53,545 bases of DNA from positions 1-53,545 of the forward strand of contig NZ_JAIVAC010000006.1 in NCBI RefSeq assembly GCF_020171655.1. The letters are read 5' to 3'. This document shows positions 1 to 8,839 of this stretch, piece after piece. Under the pieces are notes generated by a model. The model made no database searches. It was not told the DNA's origin and was given only the letters and a program-made list of their open reading frames with translations. Source of the DNA: Exiguobacterium aestuarii. Lineage in GTDB: Bacteria; Bacillota; Bacilli; Exiguobacteriales; Exiguobacteriaceae. Positions within the stretch are counted from its first letter, which is position 1. Each line of letters starts with the position of its first letter. Both the position numbers and the translations under genes were made by a program.

Positions 1-35
1 TCGTCCTGAGCCAGGATCAAACTCTCCAAAGAATT
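1..35 (-). rRNA. 16S rRNA, 5' end only (partial)
   Basis: Reading leftward, the minus strand carries the universal 5' start of 16S rRNA (GAGTTTGATCCTGGCTCAG), and the gene continues beyond the left edge. The mature 5' end is placed at about 33-36 by comparison with Bacillus 16S; the exact processing site cannot be read from the sequence. It belongs to the rRNA operon whose promoters lie at 150-272. Confidence 0.95.
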
Positions 36-104
36 TGATATAGCTCTTAAATTGACGAAGCTTGCGCTTCATTCAAAAATTGTAAAACTTATTTTTGCCT
101 CATC

Positions 105-123
105 GTTCAGTTTTCAAAGACCA
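105..123 (-). promoter_or_regulatory. rrn leader boxA-like antitermination element
   Basis: The minus strand reads TGGTCTTTGAAAACTGAAC. It matches the conserved boxA-type segment of Bacillota rRNA leaders and spacers, which recruits Nus factors for antitermination. It sits between rrn promoter P2 and the 16S 5' end, where such an element is expected. The assignment rests on motif and position. Confidence 0.6.
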
Positions 124-149
124 ATCGTTGTCGTGTTAGCGACTTTTTA

Positions 150-178
150 ATAATAGCGATTTGACTTGTGAAAGTCAA
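150..178 (-). promoter_or_regulatory. rrn promoter P2
   Basis: Minus-strand -35 TTGACT (173-178) and -10 TATTAT (150-155) are separated by 17 bp, a strong sigma-A pattern about 120 bp upstream of the 16S start. The -35 and spacer contain a perfect 7-bp inverted repeat, TTGACTT-tcac-AAGTCAA, discussed in the findings. Confidence 0.85.
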
Positions 179-243
179 CTACTTTTTATTATTTTTTTCG
201 CTTTCTGATTATCGTTTCGTGAACAACATCAGCGACGTTTATT

Positions 244-272
244 AATATATCAGCATCCTAAAAAACCGTCAA
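244..272 (-). promoter_or_regulatory. rrn promoter P1
   Basis: Minus-strand -35 TTGACG (267-272) and -10 TATATT (244-249) have a 17-bp spacer and an AT-rich upstream stretch (about 273-310) that could act as an UP element. With P2, 94 bp downstream, it forms the tandem promoter arrangement typical of Bacillota rRNA operons. P1, P2 and the rrn leader fill the gene-free stretch 36-320. Confidence 0.85.
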
Positions 273-320
273 CTGTTTTTCTAAAAAAACTTTATTTTTT
301 TCTATTAACATCACTAAAAG

Positions 321-366
321 AAAAAAACAGTCGTGGATCAACCCCTGACAAGGAGTAATCCACGAC
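321..366 (-). terminator. intrinsic terminator after kbaA
   Basis: On the minus strand GTCGTGGAT (358-366) pairs with ATCCACGAC (330-338), followed by a run of seven T. The loop is about 19 nt and may fold further (CTCC with GGGG). It closes the salA-kbaA unit just before the rrn promoters. Confidence 0.85.
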
Positions 367-386
367 CGCTCGATCGTTAGGATGAC

Positions 387-1022
387 TTAGAAGACATCTG
401 TTTTTTTTGTTTTCTTCTTTGCTGTTTCTGATGAAGTCGGCTCTGCAACTTGTCCAGTCTGTTGGAAACGATGAAGCATCAATACTTGATAGGCGTTCGC
501 AAACACGAGTGTCGCGAGTGCTGGCCAAAGTAATGGGATTTCATCAGTTGTTTGAAGCGCTGGAATCCATTCGATTAACGTAATCACCGTCATCAAGAAG
601 AGTGTCGGAATGAAAGCACTCATATTCGTTTGTTTCGCCTTACTTGCAGCAACTACCCAAGCGACAATTAATAGCACAGCCATCTCACCGATATAACGCC
701 ACATATGATCGTTCCCAAATGCGAGCATTCGTAAATAAACGGCATCAAAGATTGCAAAAGCAATCAGCAATACTTGAACACGATTCCATAGACGTGGTCC
801 TCTAAACAAGTCGAGACCGACTCGGTGGATGATTAAATAGGCGAAGAAGCCCATCATGCTGATCCCGGTCCATGTACTCGAGTAACTAAGCGCCGTGACA
901 ATTGCCTCCCAGGACTGACTGACCAAATAACCCGGGTTCGCCAATAAATTCATCAGGAACCCAAACAACGTCCCAAAAACGAGCGTTGTCCAAAACAAAC
1001 GTAAAAAACCTTGTACTTTCAT
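387..1022 (-). CDS. kbaA: KbaA-like membrane protein (KinB-signalling pathway activation protein)
   Basis: A 211-residue integral membrane protein with about six hydrophobic segments (roughly residues 7-29, 42-65, 80-100, 108-127, 137-155 and 160-180) and a lysine-rich C-terminal tail. Length, topology and position just downstream of salA and upstream of an rrn operon match KbaA of B. subtilis, where it is needed for activation of the sporulation kinase KinB; its biochemical role is unknown. ATG start with GGTGAGAG close upstream, 11 nt after the salA stop, so the two genes are probably co-transcribed. The sporulation genes gerD and pdaB that flank it in Bacillus are absent, so a role outside sporulation is likely here. 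Confidence 0.75.
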   Translation of the reverse strand: MKVQGFLRLFWTTLVFGTLFGFLMNLLANPGYLVSQSWEAIVTALSYSSTWTGISMMGFFAYLIIHRVGLDLFRGPRLWNRVQVLLIAFAIFDAVYLRMLAFGNDHMWRYIGEMAVLLIVAWVVAASKAKQTNMSAFIPTLFLMTVITLIEWIPALQTTDEIPLLWPALATLVFANAYQVLMLHRFQQTGQVAEPTSSETAKKKTKKTDVF

Positions 1023-1033
1023 CTCTCACCGAT

Positions 1034-2065
1034 TCACCCTTCTATTTGTTGAATGACTGCTTGCGCCAACTCATCATACGTATGCTCAAACGGATGCCCA
1101 TCACGATACACAGATGGTGCAAAGTCTTCTTCGTTGTCATACGGTTGACCGAGTGGGATTTGAGCGAGGAGTTTACTCTTCAGTGCTTCTGAGAGTTTTT
1201 CTCCACCACCATACCCAAATACATATTCTTTCTCGCCTGTGACCTTACTTTCGAAGTAAGCCATGTTCTCAATGATGCCTAACACTTTATGGTTCGTTTT
1301 AATCGCCATTGCTCCTGCACGGGCAGCAACGAAGGCTGCTGTAGCATGAGGTGTCGTCACAATCAACTCTTGACATGATGGGAGCATAGAGTGGATATCG
1401 AGCGCGACATCTCCTGTTCCTGGTGGTAAGTCGAGCAATAGATAGTCAAGGTCTCCCCACTCCACATCATTAAAGAAGTTGTTGAGCATCTTCCCGAGCA
1501 TCGGTCCGCGCCAGATAACAGGTGCATTATCTTCAACGAAGAAGCCCATCGAGATGACTTTTACACCAAATCGCTCAACTGGAATGATTTTTTCTCCACG
1601 AACGACTGGACGTTCTTCGATTCCGAGCATATCTGGAACGCTGAAACCGTAAATGTCCGCGTCAATCAATCCAACTTTCTTCCCAGCACGTGCAAGCGCA
1701 ACCGCTAAGTTGACGGATACTGTCGACTTCCCTACGCCACCTTTACCTGAAGCGATAGCGATAAATGTCGTTCCTGAATTTTCACGAAGGATTGCTGGCT
1801 TCGTTGCCTCCTTCAAACTTTCATCGTTCAATGCTTCAAAGCGAAGCCCGACCGTCTTAAAGCCTTTCCCCTTGAGCAATGTGACGATCTCTTGTTGTAA
1901 CTGAAGCTGTTCCCCGCTCCCTGTTTGTCCGAGTGCCACTTTCACACTGACGTAATCTTCTTTAATGCGGATGTCTTTGACTCCCGCTGTATCTCCAAGC
2001 GTTCGGTTGATTGTTGGATCAACGAGCCCCGCCAATTCCTCGCGTACTTGCTCTACTGTAAGCAT
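1034..2065 (-). CDS. salA: Mrp/NBP35-family P-loop ATPase, SalA-like
   Basis: A 343-residue protein with an N-terminal DUF59/MIP18-like domain (about 1-90) and a Mrp ATPase domain with the deviant Walker A GKGGVGKST (about 107-115), a Walker B-like LLLDLPPGTGD and the GDVALDIH region. Mrp proteins that carry Fe-S clusters have a CxxC near the ENM(A/S)YF motif. Here the segment reads ENMAYFESKVTGEKEYVFG with no cysteine, as in B. subtilis SalA, a regulator of exoprotease genes. The gene is therefore called SalA rather than an Fe-S scaffold. ATG start with an AAGGGGGAAGC ribosome site. Confidence 0.85.
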   Translation of the reverse strand: MLTVEQVREELAGLVDPTINRTLGDTAGVKDIRIKEDYVSVKVALGQTGSGEQLQLQQEIVTLLKGKGFKTVGLRFEALNDESLKEATKPAILRENSGTTFIAIASGKGGVGKSTVSVNLAVALARAGKKVGLIDADIYGFSVPDMLGIEERPVVRGEKIIPVERFGVKVISMGFFVEDNAPVIWRGPMLGKMLNNFFNDVEWGDLDYLLLDLPPGTGDVALDIHSMLPSCQELIVTTPHATAAFVAARAGAMAIKTNHKVLGIIENMAYFESKVTGEKEYVFGYGGGEKLSEALKSKLLAQIPLGQPYDNEEDFAPSVYRDGHPFEHTYDELAQAVIQQIEG

Positions 2066-2096
2066 ATCGCTTCCCCCTTATAACTGTTTCGATATC

Positions 2097-2105
2097 AGTA
2101 TATCA
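2097..2105 (-). promoter_or_regulatory. probable salA promoter (extended -10)
   Basis: The minus strand reads TGATATACT, an extended -10 element, about 30 bp upstream of the salA start and downstream of the rpsI terminator. No good -35 hexamer lies 16-18 bp upstream, so it would depend on the TGn extension. Confidence 0.5.
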
Positions 2106-2146
2106 AAAAAAGCGTTTTCTTGACGGCTTTGGAATCGACTAATTCA

Positions 2147-2181
2147 AACAAAAAACTCTCCACCCGAAAGGATGGAGAGTT
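2147..2181 (-). terminator. intrinsic terminator after rpsI
   Basis: On the minus strand AACTCTCCA (2173-2181) pairs with TGGAGAGTT (2154-2162) around a 10-nt loop, followed by TTTTTTG. It ends the rplM-rpsI transcript and separates it from salA. Confidence 0.9.
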
Positions 2182-2199
2182 CGAACCACTTCGCGAAGA

Positions 2200-2592
2200 T
2201 TAACGCTTCGAGAATTGTGGTGCGCGACGTGCTGCTTTAAGACCGTATTTTTTACGTTCTTTCATACGAGCGTCACGAGTTAAGAAGCCTTTTTCTTTGA
2301 GGCTTGGACGGAATTCTGGGTCCGCTTGAAGAAGCGCACGTGATACGCCGTGGCGAATCGCTCCAGCTTGTCCAGTGTATCCACCACCGTTAACGTTAAC
2401 GATTACATCGTATTTACCTTCTGTTTCAGTCAATACGAGTGGTGATTTAGCCATCATGATCAAAGTCTCATGACCGAAGTATTCTGAGATATCGCGGCCA
2501 TTTACAACAACTTTACCGTCACCTGCAACGAGGTGAACGCGAGCCACCGAGTGTTTGCGGCGGCCTGTTCCGTAGTAACGTACATCTGCCAT
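2200..2592 (-). CDS. rpsI: 30S ribosomal protein S9
   Basis: A 130-residue S9 of normal length. It starts [19 protein letters not shown] and ends in the conserved basic tail [10 protein letters not shown], whose C-terminal SKR reaches the P-site tRNA in the 30S subunit. It follows rplM by 25 nt in the usual rplM-rpsI pair, and a terminator follows directly. Confidence 0.98.
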   Translation of the reverse strand: MADVRYYGTGRRKHSVARVHLVAGDGKVVVNGRDISEYFGHETLIMMAKSPLVLTETEGKYDVIVNVNGGGYTGQAGAIRHGVSRALLQADPEFRPSLKEKGFLTRDARMKERKKYGLKAARRAPQFSKR

Positions 2593-2617
2593 CGTTTAGT
2601 TCCTCCCTGTGTCTCGA

Positions 2618-3055
2618 TTAACCGCGAAGTTCGTAAACTTCTGGTTTTTGTGCTTCATGCTTGTGTTCAGTTCCAGCGTAAACGTGGAGTTTGTTGAATT
2701 GTTGACGACCGAGTGATCCTTTTGGAAGCATCCCTTTGATCGCGAGTTCAAGCATACGCTCTGGACGTTTTGCGAGAAGCTCTTTTGCAGTTTGTGATTT
2801 CAAACCGCCTGGATGACCTGAATGACGGTAGTAGATCTTGTCATTCAATTTGTTACCAGTCAATTTGATTTTCTCAGCGTTGATGATGATGACGTGGTCT
2901 CCGCAATCAACGTGTGGTGTGAAAGTCGGCTTGTGCTTACCGCGAAGAAGTGATGCTACTTCACTAGTCAAACGACCGAGTGTTTTGCCTTCTGCGTCGA
3001 TAAGGAGCCATTTGCGTTCTACTTCAGATGCTTTAGCCATGAATGTTGTGCGCAT
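2618..3055 (-). CDS. rplM: 50S ribosomal protein L13
   Basis: A 145-residue L13, the same length as the B. subtilis protein and sharing its MRTT start, [22 protein letters not shown] core and [13 protein letters not shown] end. The MRTT start is kept because AGGAGG sits at the right distance and Bacillus L13 starts the same way. It is first gene of the rplM-rpsI unit, with its own promoter and leader upstream. Confidence 0.98.
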   Translation of the reverse strand: MRTTFMAKASEVERKWLLIDAEGKTLGRLTSEVASLLRGKHKPTFTPHVDCGDHVIIINAEKIKLTGNKLNDKIYYRHSGHPGGLKSQTAKELLAKRPERMLELAIKGMLPKGSLGRQQFNKLHVYAGTEHKHEAQKPEVYELRG

Positions 3056-3167
3056 GTGGAATACCTCCTAAAATGTCTGTTCACTTAATTTTTTTGATGC
3101 TTTATCATAATCCTAGTTTACGGGGCTAAGATTGTGGTTCATCTCTAAATTTGAAAATGAAATGCCA
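3056..3167 (-). promoter_or_regulatory. rplM 5' leader, probable L13 autoregulatory leader
   Basis: About 110 nt separate the expected transcription start from rplM. The minus strand carries ACCACAATCTTAGCCCCGTAAACTAGGATT, given here in two parts: ACCACAATCTTAGCCCCG then TAAACTAGGATT. In it AATCTTAG can pair imperfectly with CTAGGATT around the CCCCGTAAA segment. This fits my memory of the L13 leader family of Bacillota, in which L13 binds its own mRNA. A covariance-model match to that family would settle it. Confidence 0.55.
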
Positions 3168-3173
3168 ATGAAT

Positions 3174-3202
3174 ATAATACGATTTTATAGAGGGAATGTC
3201 AA
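3174..3202 (-). promoter_or_regulatory. rplM-rpsI promoter
   Basis: Minus-strand -35 TTGACA (3197-3202) and -10 TATTAT (3174-3179) with a 17-bp spacer, a consensus-class sigma-A promoter. The -35 overlaps the truA stop codon (gaT TGA), so the promoter starts exactly where the preceding gene ends. Confidence 0.9.
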
Positions 3203-3939
3203 TCTACTTTTTCATAATTCACATTCCACAAATACAAACCGTGTGGAGGCGCGGTAATCCCCGCCATACGGCGGTCTTTCGCTTCCAGCATTTCGGTGAT
3301 GTCAGCCGGCTCATATTTGCCTCTCCCTACCTCAATAACCGTCCCTACCATAATACGTACTTGATTATATAAGAAACCAGAACCGACGAAACGGAATACG
3401 ATCTCATCCCCCATTTCGAACACTTCTGCTTCATAGATCGTACGGACACGGTCCTCGACTTCCGCCTTTGTCACAGAGAACGATGTAAAGTCGTGGGTGC
3501 CGACTAGCTGCTCCATCGCCTCACGCATTCGATCAAGGCTAAGGTCATACGTCACCGTGGTAGCGTAGTGCCTTCTGAATGGATCCTCGGTCTTACGGAT
3601 ATGATAGCGATACTCTTTTCGCTTCGCCCCATATCGAGCGTGGAACCCAGTGTCCGCTTCTTCTGCTTGTTTGACGAGGATGTCGTCCGGCAACATCGCA
3701 TTCAACGCTTTAACAAACCGCTCCGCCGGCATCTGTAACGAAGTGTCAAAATGAATCACTTGTCCTAAGGCATGGACACGAGCGTCTGTACGACCTGAGG
3801 AGACAATTTTGACGGGGTGACGATGCATTCGTGTGAGAACTGCCTCAATCTCCGCTTGAATCGTATTCCCATTTGGCTGTACTTGATATCCCGCGTAGTG
3901 TGTCCCGTCATAGGCAACTGTCAGTTTAATCCGTCTCAT
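3199..3939 (-). CDS. truA: tRNA pseudouridine(38-40) synthase TruA
   Basis: A 246-residue TruA. It isomerises uridines 38-40 in the anticodon arm of many tRNAs. The catalytic aspartate lies in [14 protein letters not shown] (D52), and the C-terminal motif [16 protein letters not shown] is intact. The ATG overlaps the ecfT stop by 4 nt (ATGA), so truA is the last gene of the alpha-ecf transcript, as in B. subtilis. Its stop codon is shared with the rplM -35 box. Confidence 0.97.
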   Translation of the reverse strand: MRRIKLTVAYDGTHYAGYQVQPNGNTIQAEIEAVLTRMHRHPVKIVSSGRTDARVHALGQVIHFDTSLQMPAERFVKALNAMLPDDILVKQAEEADTGFHARYGAKRKEYRYHIRKTEDPFRRHYATTVTYDLSLDRMREAMEQLVGTHDFTSFSVTKAEVEDRVRTIYEAEVFEMGDEIVFRFVGSGFLYNQVRIMVGTVIEVGRGKYEPADITEMLEAKDRRMAGITAPPHGLYLWNVNYEKVD

Positions 3940-4727
3940 CCAATCCCTCTCAATCCAAACAATATGAGTGTTAACGCGACAAAGATCAGCAATACTGCTG
4001 TATCACGCGTCTGCCACTCCATCTCACGCAACCTTGTCCGTCCTTCACCTCCACGATACCCACGTGCCTCCATCGCCGTAGCAAGGTCTTCAGCGCGCTT
4101 AAACGCCGAAATGAACAATGGAATCAATAAGGGAATGACTCCTTTTAAACGAGACTTCCATGGACCGCTCATCAAATCAACCCCTCGTGCTTGTTGGGCT
4201 TTCATGATTCGGTCTGTCTCGTCTGCAAGAGTTGGTAAGAAGCGAAGCGAGATCGATAACATCAAGGCAATCTCATGTGCCGGTACACGAATCCGCTCAA
4301 ACGGTCGCAGACCCGCTTCAATCGAATCGGTCAATTCCATCGGTGTCGTCGTCAATGTGACGAGTGTCGTTAACATGACGAGATAAAAGAACCGGAGCGA
4401 GACAATCAGTCCCATCCGAATCCCTTCTGAGTAAATGGCAATCGGGCCAAATTCAAAAAGGAGTGTCCCGTCACGATTAAATAATAACTGCAAGATCAAC
4501 GTGAAGACGATCAAGAAGAGAATCATCCGTAACCCATTCCATAAATAACGCCACGATAGTTGTGATAGTTTCACCGCAAATAACGTGAACGCTAGTAGAA
4601 ATAAGTTCGTCCATAAGTTATCCGCTAAAAACACGACCGGGATAAATCCTAAAATAAAGAGTGTCTTCGCACGGGCATCGAGTGAATGGAGCCAGGAATG
4701 ACCCGGTATATATTGACCAATAATCAT
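3936..4727 (-). CDS. ecfT: ECF transporter transmembrane component EcfT
   Basis: A 263-residue integral membrane protein that couples the two ECF ATPases to interchangeable S-components for vitamin and metal uptake. It has several hydrophobic segments in the N-terminal half and two cytoplasmic ARG motifs (QQARGVD and MEARGYRGG), which are the coupling motifs of EcfT. The ATG at 4727 is chosen: it overlaps the ecfA2 stop as ATGA, has GGGGGAG just upstream, and gives MIIGQYIPG, whereas a longer reading would run back into ecfA2. No S-component gene lies nearby, as expected for a group II shared module. Confidence 0.95.
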   Translation of the reverse strand: MIIGQYIPGHSWLHSLDARAKTLFILGFIPVVFLADNLWTNLFLLAFTLFAVKLSQLSWRYLWNGLRMILFLIVFTLILQLLFNRDGTLLFEFGPIAIYSEGIRMGLIVSLRFFYLVMLTTLVTLTTTPMELTDSIEAGLRPFERIRVPAHEIALMLSISLRFLPTLADETDRIMKAQQARGVDLMSGPWKSRLKGVIPLLIPLFISAFKRAEDLATAMEARGYRGGEGRTRLREMEWQTRDTAVLLIFVALTLILFGLRGIG

Positions 4728-5602
4728 ATGGCTCCCCCTCTCAAGTGCTCTGCGATCCAATCCGCTAATTCGGCCTCCGTTCGTACGAGTGGAGTGACCG
4801 CTTCCCCAAAAACCGGTGCTAGATCACGGGCGAATCGGAGAACGTGCGGGATATCAAGCTGGAGACGACGTACGAGAGCTTCATCCTGAAACAACTCAAA
4901 CGGATCGCCATCGAACGCTACCTGTCCACGCTCCATCACGACGACGCGTTCGGCGTAAGTGAGCACGTCATCCATATCGTGAGAAACGAGAATCAGCGTT
5001 AGATTCAGCTCTTCTCGTAATCGTTTAAATAATGCCAGCATATCTCGTCGGCCAATCGGATCGAGACCAGCTGTCGGTTCGTCGACGATGAGGACGTCGG
5101 GACGGCTCGCTAAGACGCCCGCAATCGCGACGCGACGCATTTGCCCCCCAGAAAGGTCGAATGGGGAACGGTCCCATAGTGATTCATCCAAACCGACGAG
5201 ACGAAGTGCCTCATGGGCACGCTCTTTTGCTTCGGCATCTGTCGCGCCAAAGTTGCGCGGACCGAACATGACGTCGCGTTCGACCGTCTCTTCAAACAAT
5301 TGGTGCTCAGGATATTGAAAGACGAGCCCAACGCGACGCCGAAGCGGCAAGAGATTTTGTTTTTTATCACGACGCGTTCGAATCGGTGTGACCGTGATAT
5401 CATCGACCACGACACGTCCATCAGTCGGTCGTAATAAGCCGTTCATATGTTGAACGAGTGTTGATTTCCCCGAGCCCGTATGCCCAAGAAACGCAACAAG
5501 CGCTCCCGACGGAATGGTTACATTCACATCGCGCAGCGCGGTTCGTTCAAACGGAGTATTCATTTGATATTGATATGTTACTTCTTCAATGCGTATCGGC
5601 AT
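4724..5602 (-). CDS. ecfA2: ECF transporter ATPase EcfA2
   Basis: A 292-residue ABC ATPase, the second of the EcfA pair. Walker A GHTGSGKST (about 40-48), Q-loop in FQYPEHQLF, signature LSGGQMRR, Walker B VLIVDEPTAGLDP and the switch histidine in LVSHDMDDV are all intact. It overlaps the end of ecfA1 by 25 nt. The nearest ribosome-site candidate, GGAG, is about 14 nt upstream, so translation may be coupled to ecfA1. Confidence 0.95.
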   Translation of the reverse strand: MPIRIEEVTYQYQMNTPFERTALRDVNVTIPSGALVAFLGHTGSGKSTLVQHMNGLLRPTDGRVVVDDITVTPIRTRRDKKQNLLPLRRRVGLVFQYPEHQLFEETVERDVMFGPRNFGATDAEAKERAHEALRLVGLDESLWDRSPFDLSGGQMRRVAIAGVLASRPDVLIVDEPTAGLDPIGRRDMLALFKRLREELNLTLILVSHDMDDVLTYAERVVVMERGQVAFDGDPFELFQDEALVRRLQLDIPHVLRFARDLAPVFGEAVTPLVRTEAELADWIAEHLRGGAI

Positions 5603-6414
5603 AGATGGTTCACCAACTCCGAATGTTGTAGCATCAGACGATCGAGTGGAATGCCACGTGCCTTCAGTTCGAGTTGCATCCGGACAATGAACGGGACATC
5701 CAATTGAATGTCACGAAGCTGATCGGGATGTTGAAACACGTCTTCGGGTGTACCGGTCATCGCAATCTTACCTTTCGATAATGCAATGATACGGTCGGCA
5801 AACAACACTTCGTCGAGCTCGTGTGTAATGGCGACAACGGTCATCCCTTCTGAGACGAGTTGTCTTACCGTTTGTAATACCTCTTGTCGCCCAATTGGGT
5901 CGAGCATCGAGGTCGCTTCATCGAGCACGAGGACACGCGGGCGCATTGCGAGAGCTGCAGCTATCGCAACGCGCTGCTTTTGTCCACCGGATAACTGATG
6001 CGGTTCACGGTCCGCTAGTTCCGATAATCCAACGCGCGCTAGACTGTCATCAATTCGACGAACCATTTCTTGACGTGGAAGTCCCATGTTTTCGAGAGAA
6101 AATGCCACATCATCGCGCACGGTCGCCCCGACAAATTGATTGTCGGGATTTTGAAAGACGACCCCGATCCGAGTTCGAACGTCCCACACGTCTGCGGCGT
6201 TCGATGGATCGAGTGTCTCGACGCGGACTTCCCCCTGTTCAGGAATAAGAAGTCCGTTCCACAACTTCGTCAGTGTCGACTTACCAGAACCATTATGGCC
6301 GACAATCGCAAGCCATTCCCCTTTATATACATCGAGCGACAGGCCGTTAAGTGCCGGCTCAGACTGTCCAGGGTAATGAAATACGACGTCCCGTACCATA
6401 ATTTGCGATTCCAT
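5578..6414 (-). CDS. ecfA1: ECF transporter ATPase EcfA1
   Basis: A 278-residue ABC ATPase with Walker A GHNGSGKST (about 39-47), FQNPDNQFVGATV Q-loop, signature LSGGQKQR, Walker B VLVLDEATSMLDP and switch histidine in AITHELDEV. The start at 6414 (MESQIMVRDV) is preferred over an upstream in-frame ATG because AAGGAG lies 8 nt before it. It forms the heterodimeric motor with EcfA2. It follows rplQ across a hairpin that is not a clear terminator, so the ecf genes are probably the tail of the ribosomal cluster. Confidence 0.95.
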   Translation of the reverse strand: MESQIMVRDVVFHYPGQSEPALNGLSLDVYKGEWLAIVGHNGSGKSTLTKLWNGLLIPEQGEVRVETLDPSNAADVWDVRTRIGVVFQNPDNQFVGATVRDDVAFSLENMGLPRQEMVRRIDDSLARVGLSELADREPHQLSGGQKQRVAIAAALAMRPRVLVLDEATSMLDPIGRQEVLQTVRQLVSEGMTVVAITHELDEVLFADRIIALSKGKIAMTGTPEDVFQHPDQLRDIQLDVPFIVRMQLELKARGIPLDRLMLQHSELVNHLCRYALKK

Positions 6415-6438
6415 AGGTCGGCTCCTTTCTGATGTGGA

Positions 6439-6469
6439 AACAGGGCAATACGTCACCGCATGCCCTGTT
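6439..6469 (-). other. intercistronic hairpin between rplQ and ecfA1
   Basis: On the minus strand AACAGGGCA (6461-6469) and TGCCCTGTT (6439-6447) form a perfect 9-bp stem with a 13-nt loop. No U-tract follows (TCCACATC), so it is more likely a processing or mRNA-stability element, or a weak attenuator, between the ribosomal and transporter genes. Confidence 0.6.
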
Positions 6470-6483
6470 GACTGCCTAATGAA

Positions 6484-6837
6484 TTAGACGAGTTCGATGA
6501 TTACAACTTCTGCACCATCACCGCGGCGTGGGCCGACTTTCATGATGCGCGTGTATCCACCTTGACGTTCAGCGTAGCGTGGAGCCACGTCTTCGAACAA
6601 TTTTTGGATTGCGTCTTTTTCTCCAGCGTTCTCCTTACGAACGAATGAAGCTACTTGACGACGGGCATGAAGATCGCCACGTTTCCCAAGAGTGATCAAT
6701 TTTTCAACGACTGGGCGAAGTTCTTTCGCTTTTTGTTCAGTTGTTTGAATGCGCTCGTTGATGATTAGGTCAGTTGCAAGATCACGCAAAAGCGCCTTGC
6801 GTTGCGAGCTTGTACGGCCAAGTTTCGAATAAGCCAT
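6484..6837 (-). CDS. rplQ: 50S ribosomal protein L17
   Basis: A 117-residue L17 with the typical [25 protein letters not shown] start and VIIELV end. It lies near the exit tunnel of the 50S subunit. It follows rpoA by 24 nt, the usual rpoA-rplQ end of the alpha cluster. Confidence 0.98.
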   Translation of the reverse strand: MAYSKLGRTSSQRKALLRDLATDLIINERIQTTEQKAKELRPVVEKLITLGKRGDLHARRQVASFVRKENAGEKDAIQKLFEDVAPRYAERQGGYTRIMKVGPRRGDGAEVVIIELV

Positions 6838-6861
6838 TACATTTCCCTCCTTCGGTTGAAC

Positions 6862-7806
6862 TTAGTCTTCTTTACGCAAGCCCAAACCGAGTTCGTCCAA
6901 CTTGTGTTGAACTTCTTCGAGTGATTTACGTCCGAGGTTACGAACTTTCATCATCTCTTCCTCTGATTTGTTTGCGAGTTCTTGAACAGTGTTGATGCCA
7001 GCGCGCTTCAAGCAGTTGTACGAACGAACTGAGAGATCGAGTTCTTCAATCGTCATTTCGAGTACTTTTTCTTTTTGGTCTTCTTCTTTCTCGACCATGA
7101 TTTCTGCGTTGAGAGCCTCATCTGTCAAACCAACGAAGATGTTCAAGTGTTCAGTCAAAATTTTCGCTCCTAATGATACAGCTTCTTCCGGACGAATTGA
7201 ACCATCTGTCCACACGTCTAATAAAAGCTTATCAAAGCTAGCGTCTTGACCGACACGTGTTTTATCTACTTCGTAGTTCACGCGTTGAATCGGTGTATAG
7301 ATCGAATCGATTGGAATGACCCCAATCGGCATATCATCACGTTTGTTATCTTCTGCCTGGACGTAACCACGACCACGGCGAGCAGTCAAACGCATGCGAA
7401 GCGTCGCATTGTCAGCGAGAGTCGCGATGTGGAGCTCAGGATTCAAGATTTCAACGTCGCTATCATGGGTAATGTCTGCCGCAGTGACAGCACCGGCACT
7501 TGAAACGTTAATCTCAAGCGTTTTCTCTTCTTCCGAGTACACTTTGAGTGCTAACTTCTTGAGGTTTAGTACGATTTGAGTAACGTCTTCGACGACACCG
7601 TCAATCGTAGAGAACTCGTGAAGCACGCCATCGATTTGAACCGCTGTTACCGCTGCACCTGGGAGCGATGACAATAGAATTCGACGTAGTGAGTTACCGA
7701 GAGTAGTGCCATATCCACGTTCAAGCGGTTCTACTACGAATTTACCAAACGTAGCGTCCTCGCTGATTTCGACCGTTTCGATCTTTGGTTTTTCAATCTC
7801 GATCAT
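6862..7806 (-). CDS. rpoA: RNA polymerase alpha subunit
   Basis: A 314-residue alpha subunit with N-terminal assembly domain ([25 protein letters not shown]; quoted in part: [18 protein letters not shown]) and C-terminal domain (about 245-310) containing the HhH-like [14 protein letters not shown] and the [10 protein letters not shown] helix that contacts UP elements and activators. Same length as in B. subtilis. It sits between rpsK and rplQ as in other Bacillota. Confidence 0.99.
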   Translation of the reverse strand: MIEIEKPKIETVEISEDATFGKFVVEPLERGYGTTLGNSLRRILLSSLPGAAVTAVQIDGVLHEFSTIDGVVEDVTQIVLNLKKLALKVYSEEEKTLEINVSSAGAVTAADITHDSDVEILNPELHIATLADNATLRMRLTARRGRGYVQAEDNKRDDMPIGVIPIDSIYTPIQRVNYEVDKTRVGQDASFDKLLLDVWTDGSIRPEEAVSLGAKILTEHLNIFVGLTDEALNAEIMVEKEEDQKEKVLEMTIEELDLSVRSYNCLKRAGINTVQELANKSEEEMMKVRNLGRKSLEEVQHKLDELGLGLRKED

Positions 7807-7898
7807 CTGAACCCCTCCTTGAGTATATCCTGCCGTGCAGTTTGAACTGCTAAAGTATAAGCTGTCGTGCTAGGTAAACCCCTCACACGTTCAAGCGA

Positions 7899-8294
7899 TT
7901 ATACGCGGCGACGTTTCGGAGGGCGGCAACCGTTGTGCGGAACTGGAGTTACGTCACGGATTGCAGTAACTTCGAGACCAGTAGCTTGGAGCGCACGGAT
8001 AGCCGCTTCACGTCCAGCACCAGGACCTTTAACGTTAACTTCTACTGTACGCATACCGTTGTCCATTGCAACTTTCGCTGCAGTTTCAGCAGCCATTTGT
8101 GCTGCGAACGGAGTCGATTTACGTGATCCTTTAAATCCAAGGTTACCAGAAGTAGCCCATGAGATCGCGTTACCTTGCGTGTCAGTGATTGTAATGATTG
8201 TGTTGTTGAATGTAGAACGGATGTGTACCACACCGACTTCAACATGTTTTTTAACTTTACGTTTAGAACGTACGTTTTGCTTACGTTTCGCCAT
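7899..8294 (-). CDS. rpsK: 30S ribosomal protein S11
   Basis: A 131-residue S11 with the typical [16 protein letters not shown] segment and the C-terminal [16 protein letters not shown]. It forms part of the 30S platform near the mRNA exit. The 92 bp to rpoA hold a tight GCAGTT/AACTGC inverted repeat (7834-7847) and no convincing promoter. Confidence 0.98.
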   Translation of the reverse strand: MAKRKQNVRSKRKVKKHVEVGVVHIRSTFNNTIITITDTQGNAISWATSGNLGFKGSRKSTPFAAQMAAETAAKVAMDNGMRTVEVNVKGPGAGREAAIRALQATGLEVTAIRDVTPVPHNGCRPPKRRRV

Positions 8295-8310
8295 TGTTCA
8301 ATTCCCTCCT

Positions 8311-8676
8311 TTACTTCTTCTTGTTCGCTACTGTACGGCGTGGGCCTTTACGAGTACGCGAGTTGTTCTTCGTGTTTTGACCGCGAACAGGGAGACTACG
8401 GCGATGACGGATACCGCGGTATGCGCCGATCTCGATCAAACGTTTGATGTTAAGTGAAACTTCACGACGAAGGTCACCTTCAACTTTGATTCCGTCAATT
8501 GCTTCACGGATACGGTTGAGTTCATCTTCAGTAAGGTCGCGTGTGCGTGTCTCTTCAGAAACGTTAGCAGCCTTCAAAATTTCTTGTGCTTTTGTTTTAC
8601 CAATACCATAGATGTATGTGAGCGAAATAACGATACGTTTTTCGCGTGGAATATCTACACCAGCAATACGTGCCAT
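8311..8676 (-). CDS. rpsM: 30S ribosomal protein S13
   Basis: A 121-residue S13. The N-terminal [15 protein letters not shown] and the basic [17 protein letters not shown] tail that reaches the P-site tRNA are intact. It sits between rpmJ and rpsK in the standard order. Confidence 0.98.
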   Translation of the reverse strand: MARIAGVDIPREKRIVISLTYIYGIGKTKAQEILKAANVSEETRTRDLTEDELNRIREAIDGIKVEGDLRREVSLNIKRLIEIGAYRGIRHRRSLPVRGQNTKNNSRTRKGPRRTVANKKK

Positions 8677-8695
8677 GTGTGCACCTCCTCTGAAA

Positions 8696-8839
<144 letters not shown>

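Noticed and set aside
1-386. tRNA genes near the rRNA operon ends, also checked at 53386-53470
   Set aside because: No cloverleaf or conserved T-arm sequence is visible in either flank; the sequences are promoter, leader and terminator.
3817-4386. 189-residue open frame on the plus strand
   Set aside because: It lies antisense to truA and ecfT, which have clear motifs, has no ribosome site and shows no recognisable domain; it is a composition shadow. The same applies to plus-strand frames at 23860-24447 (fusA), 27370-27810 and 29983-30537 (rpoC), and 46797-47381 (yacL).
6439-6469. rplQ-ecfA1 hairpin as an intrinsic terminator
   Set aside because: The stem is good, but no U-tract follows, so it is listed as an intercistronic structure only.
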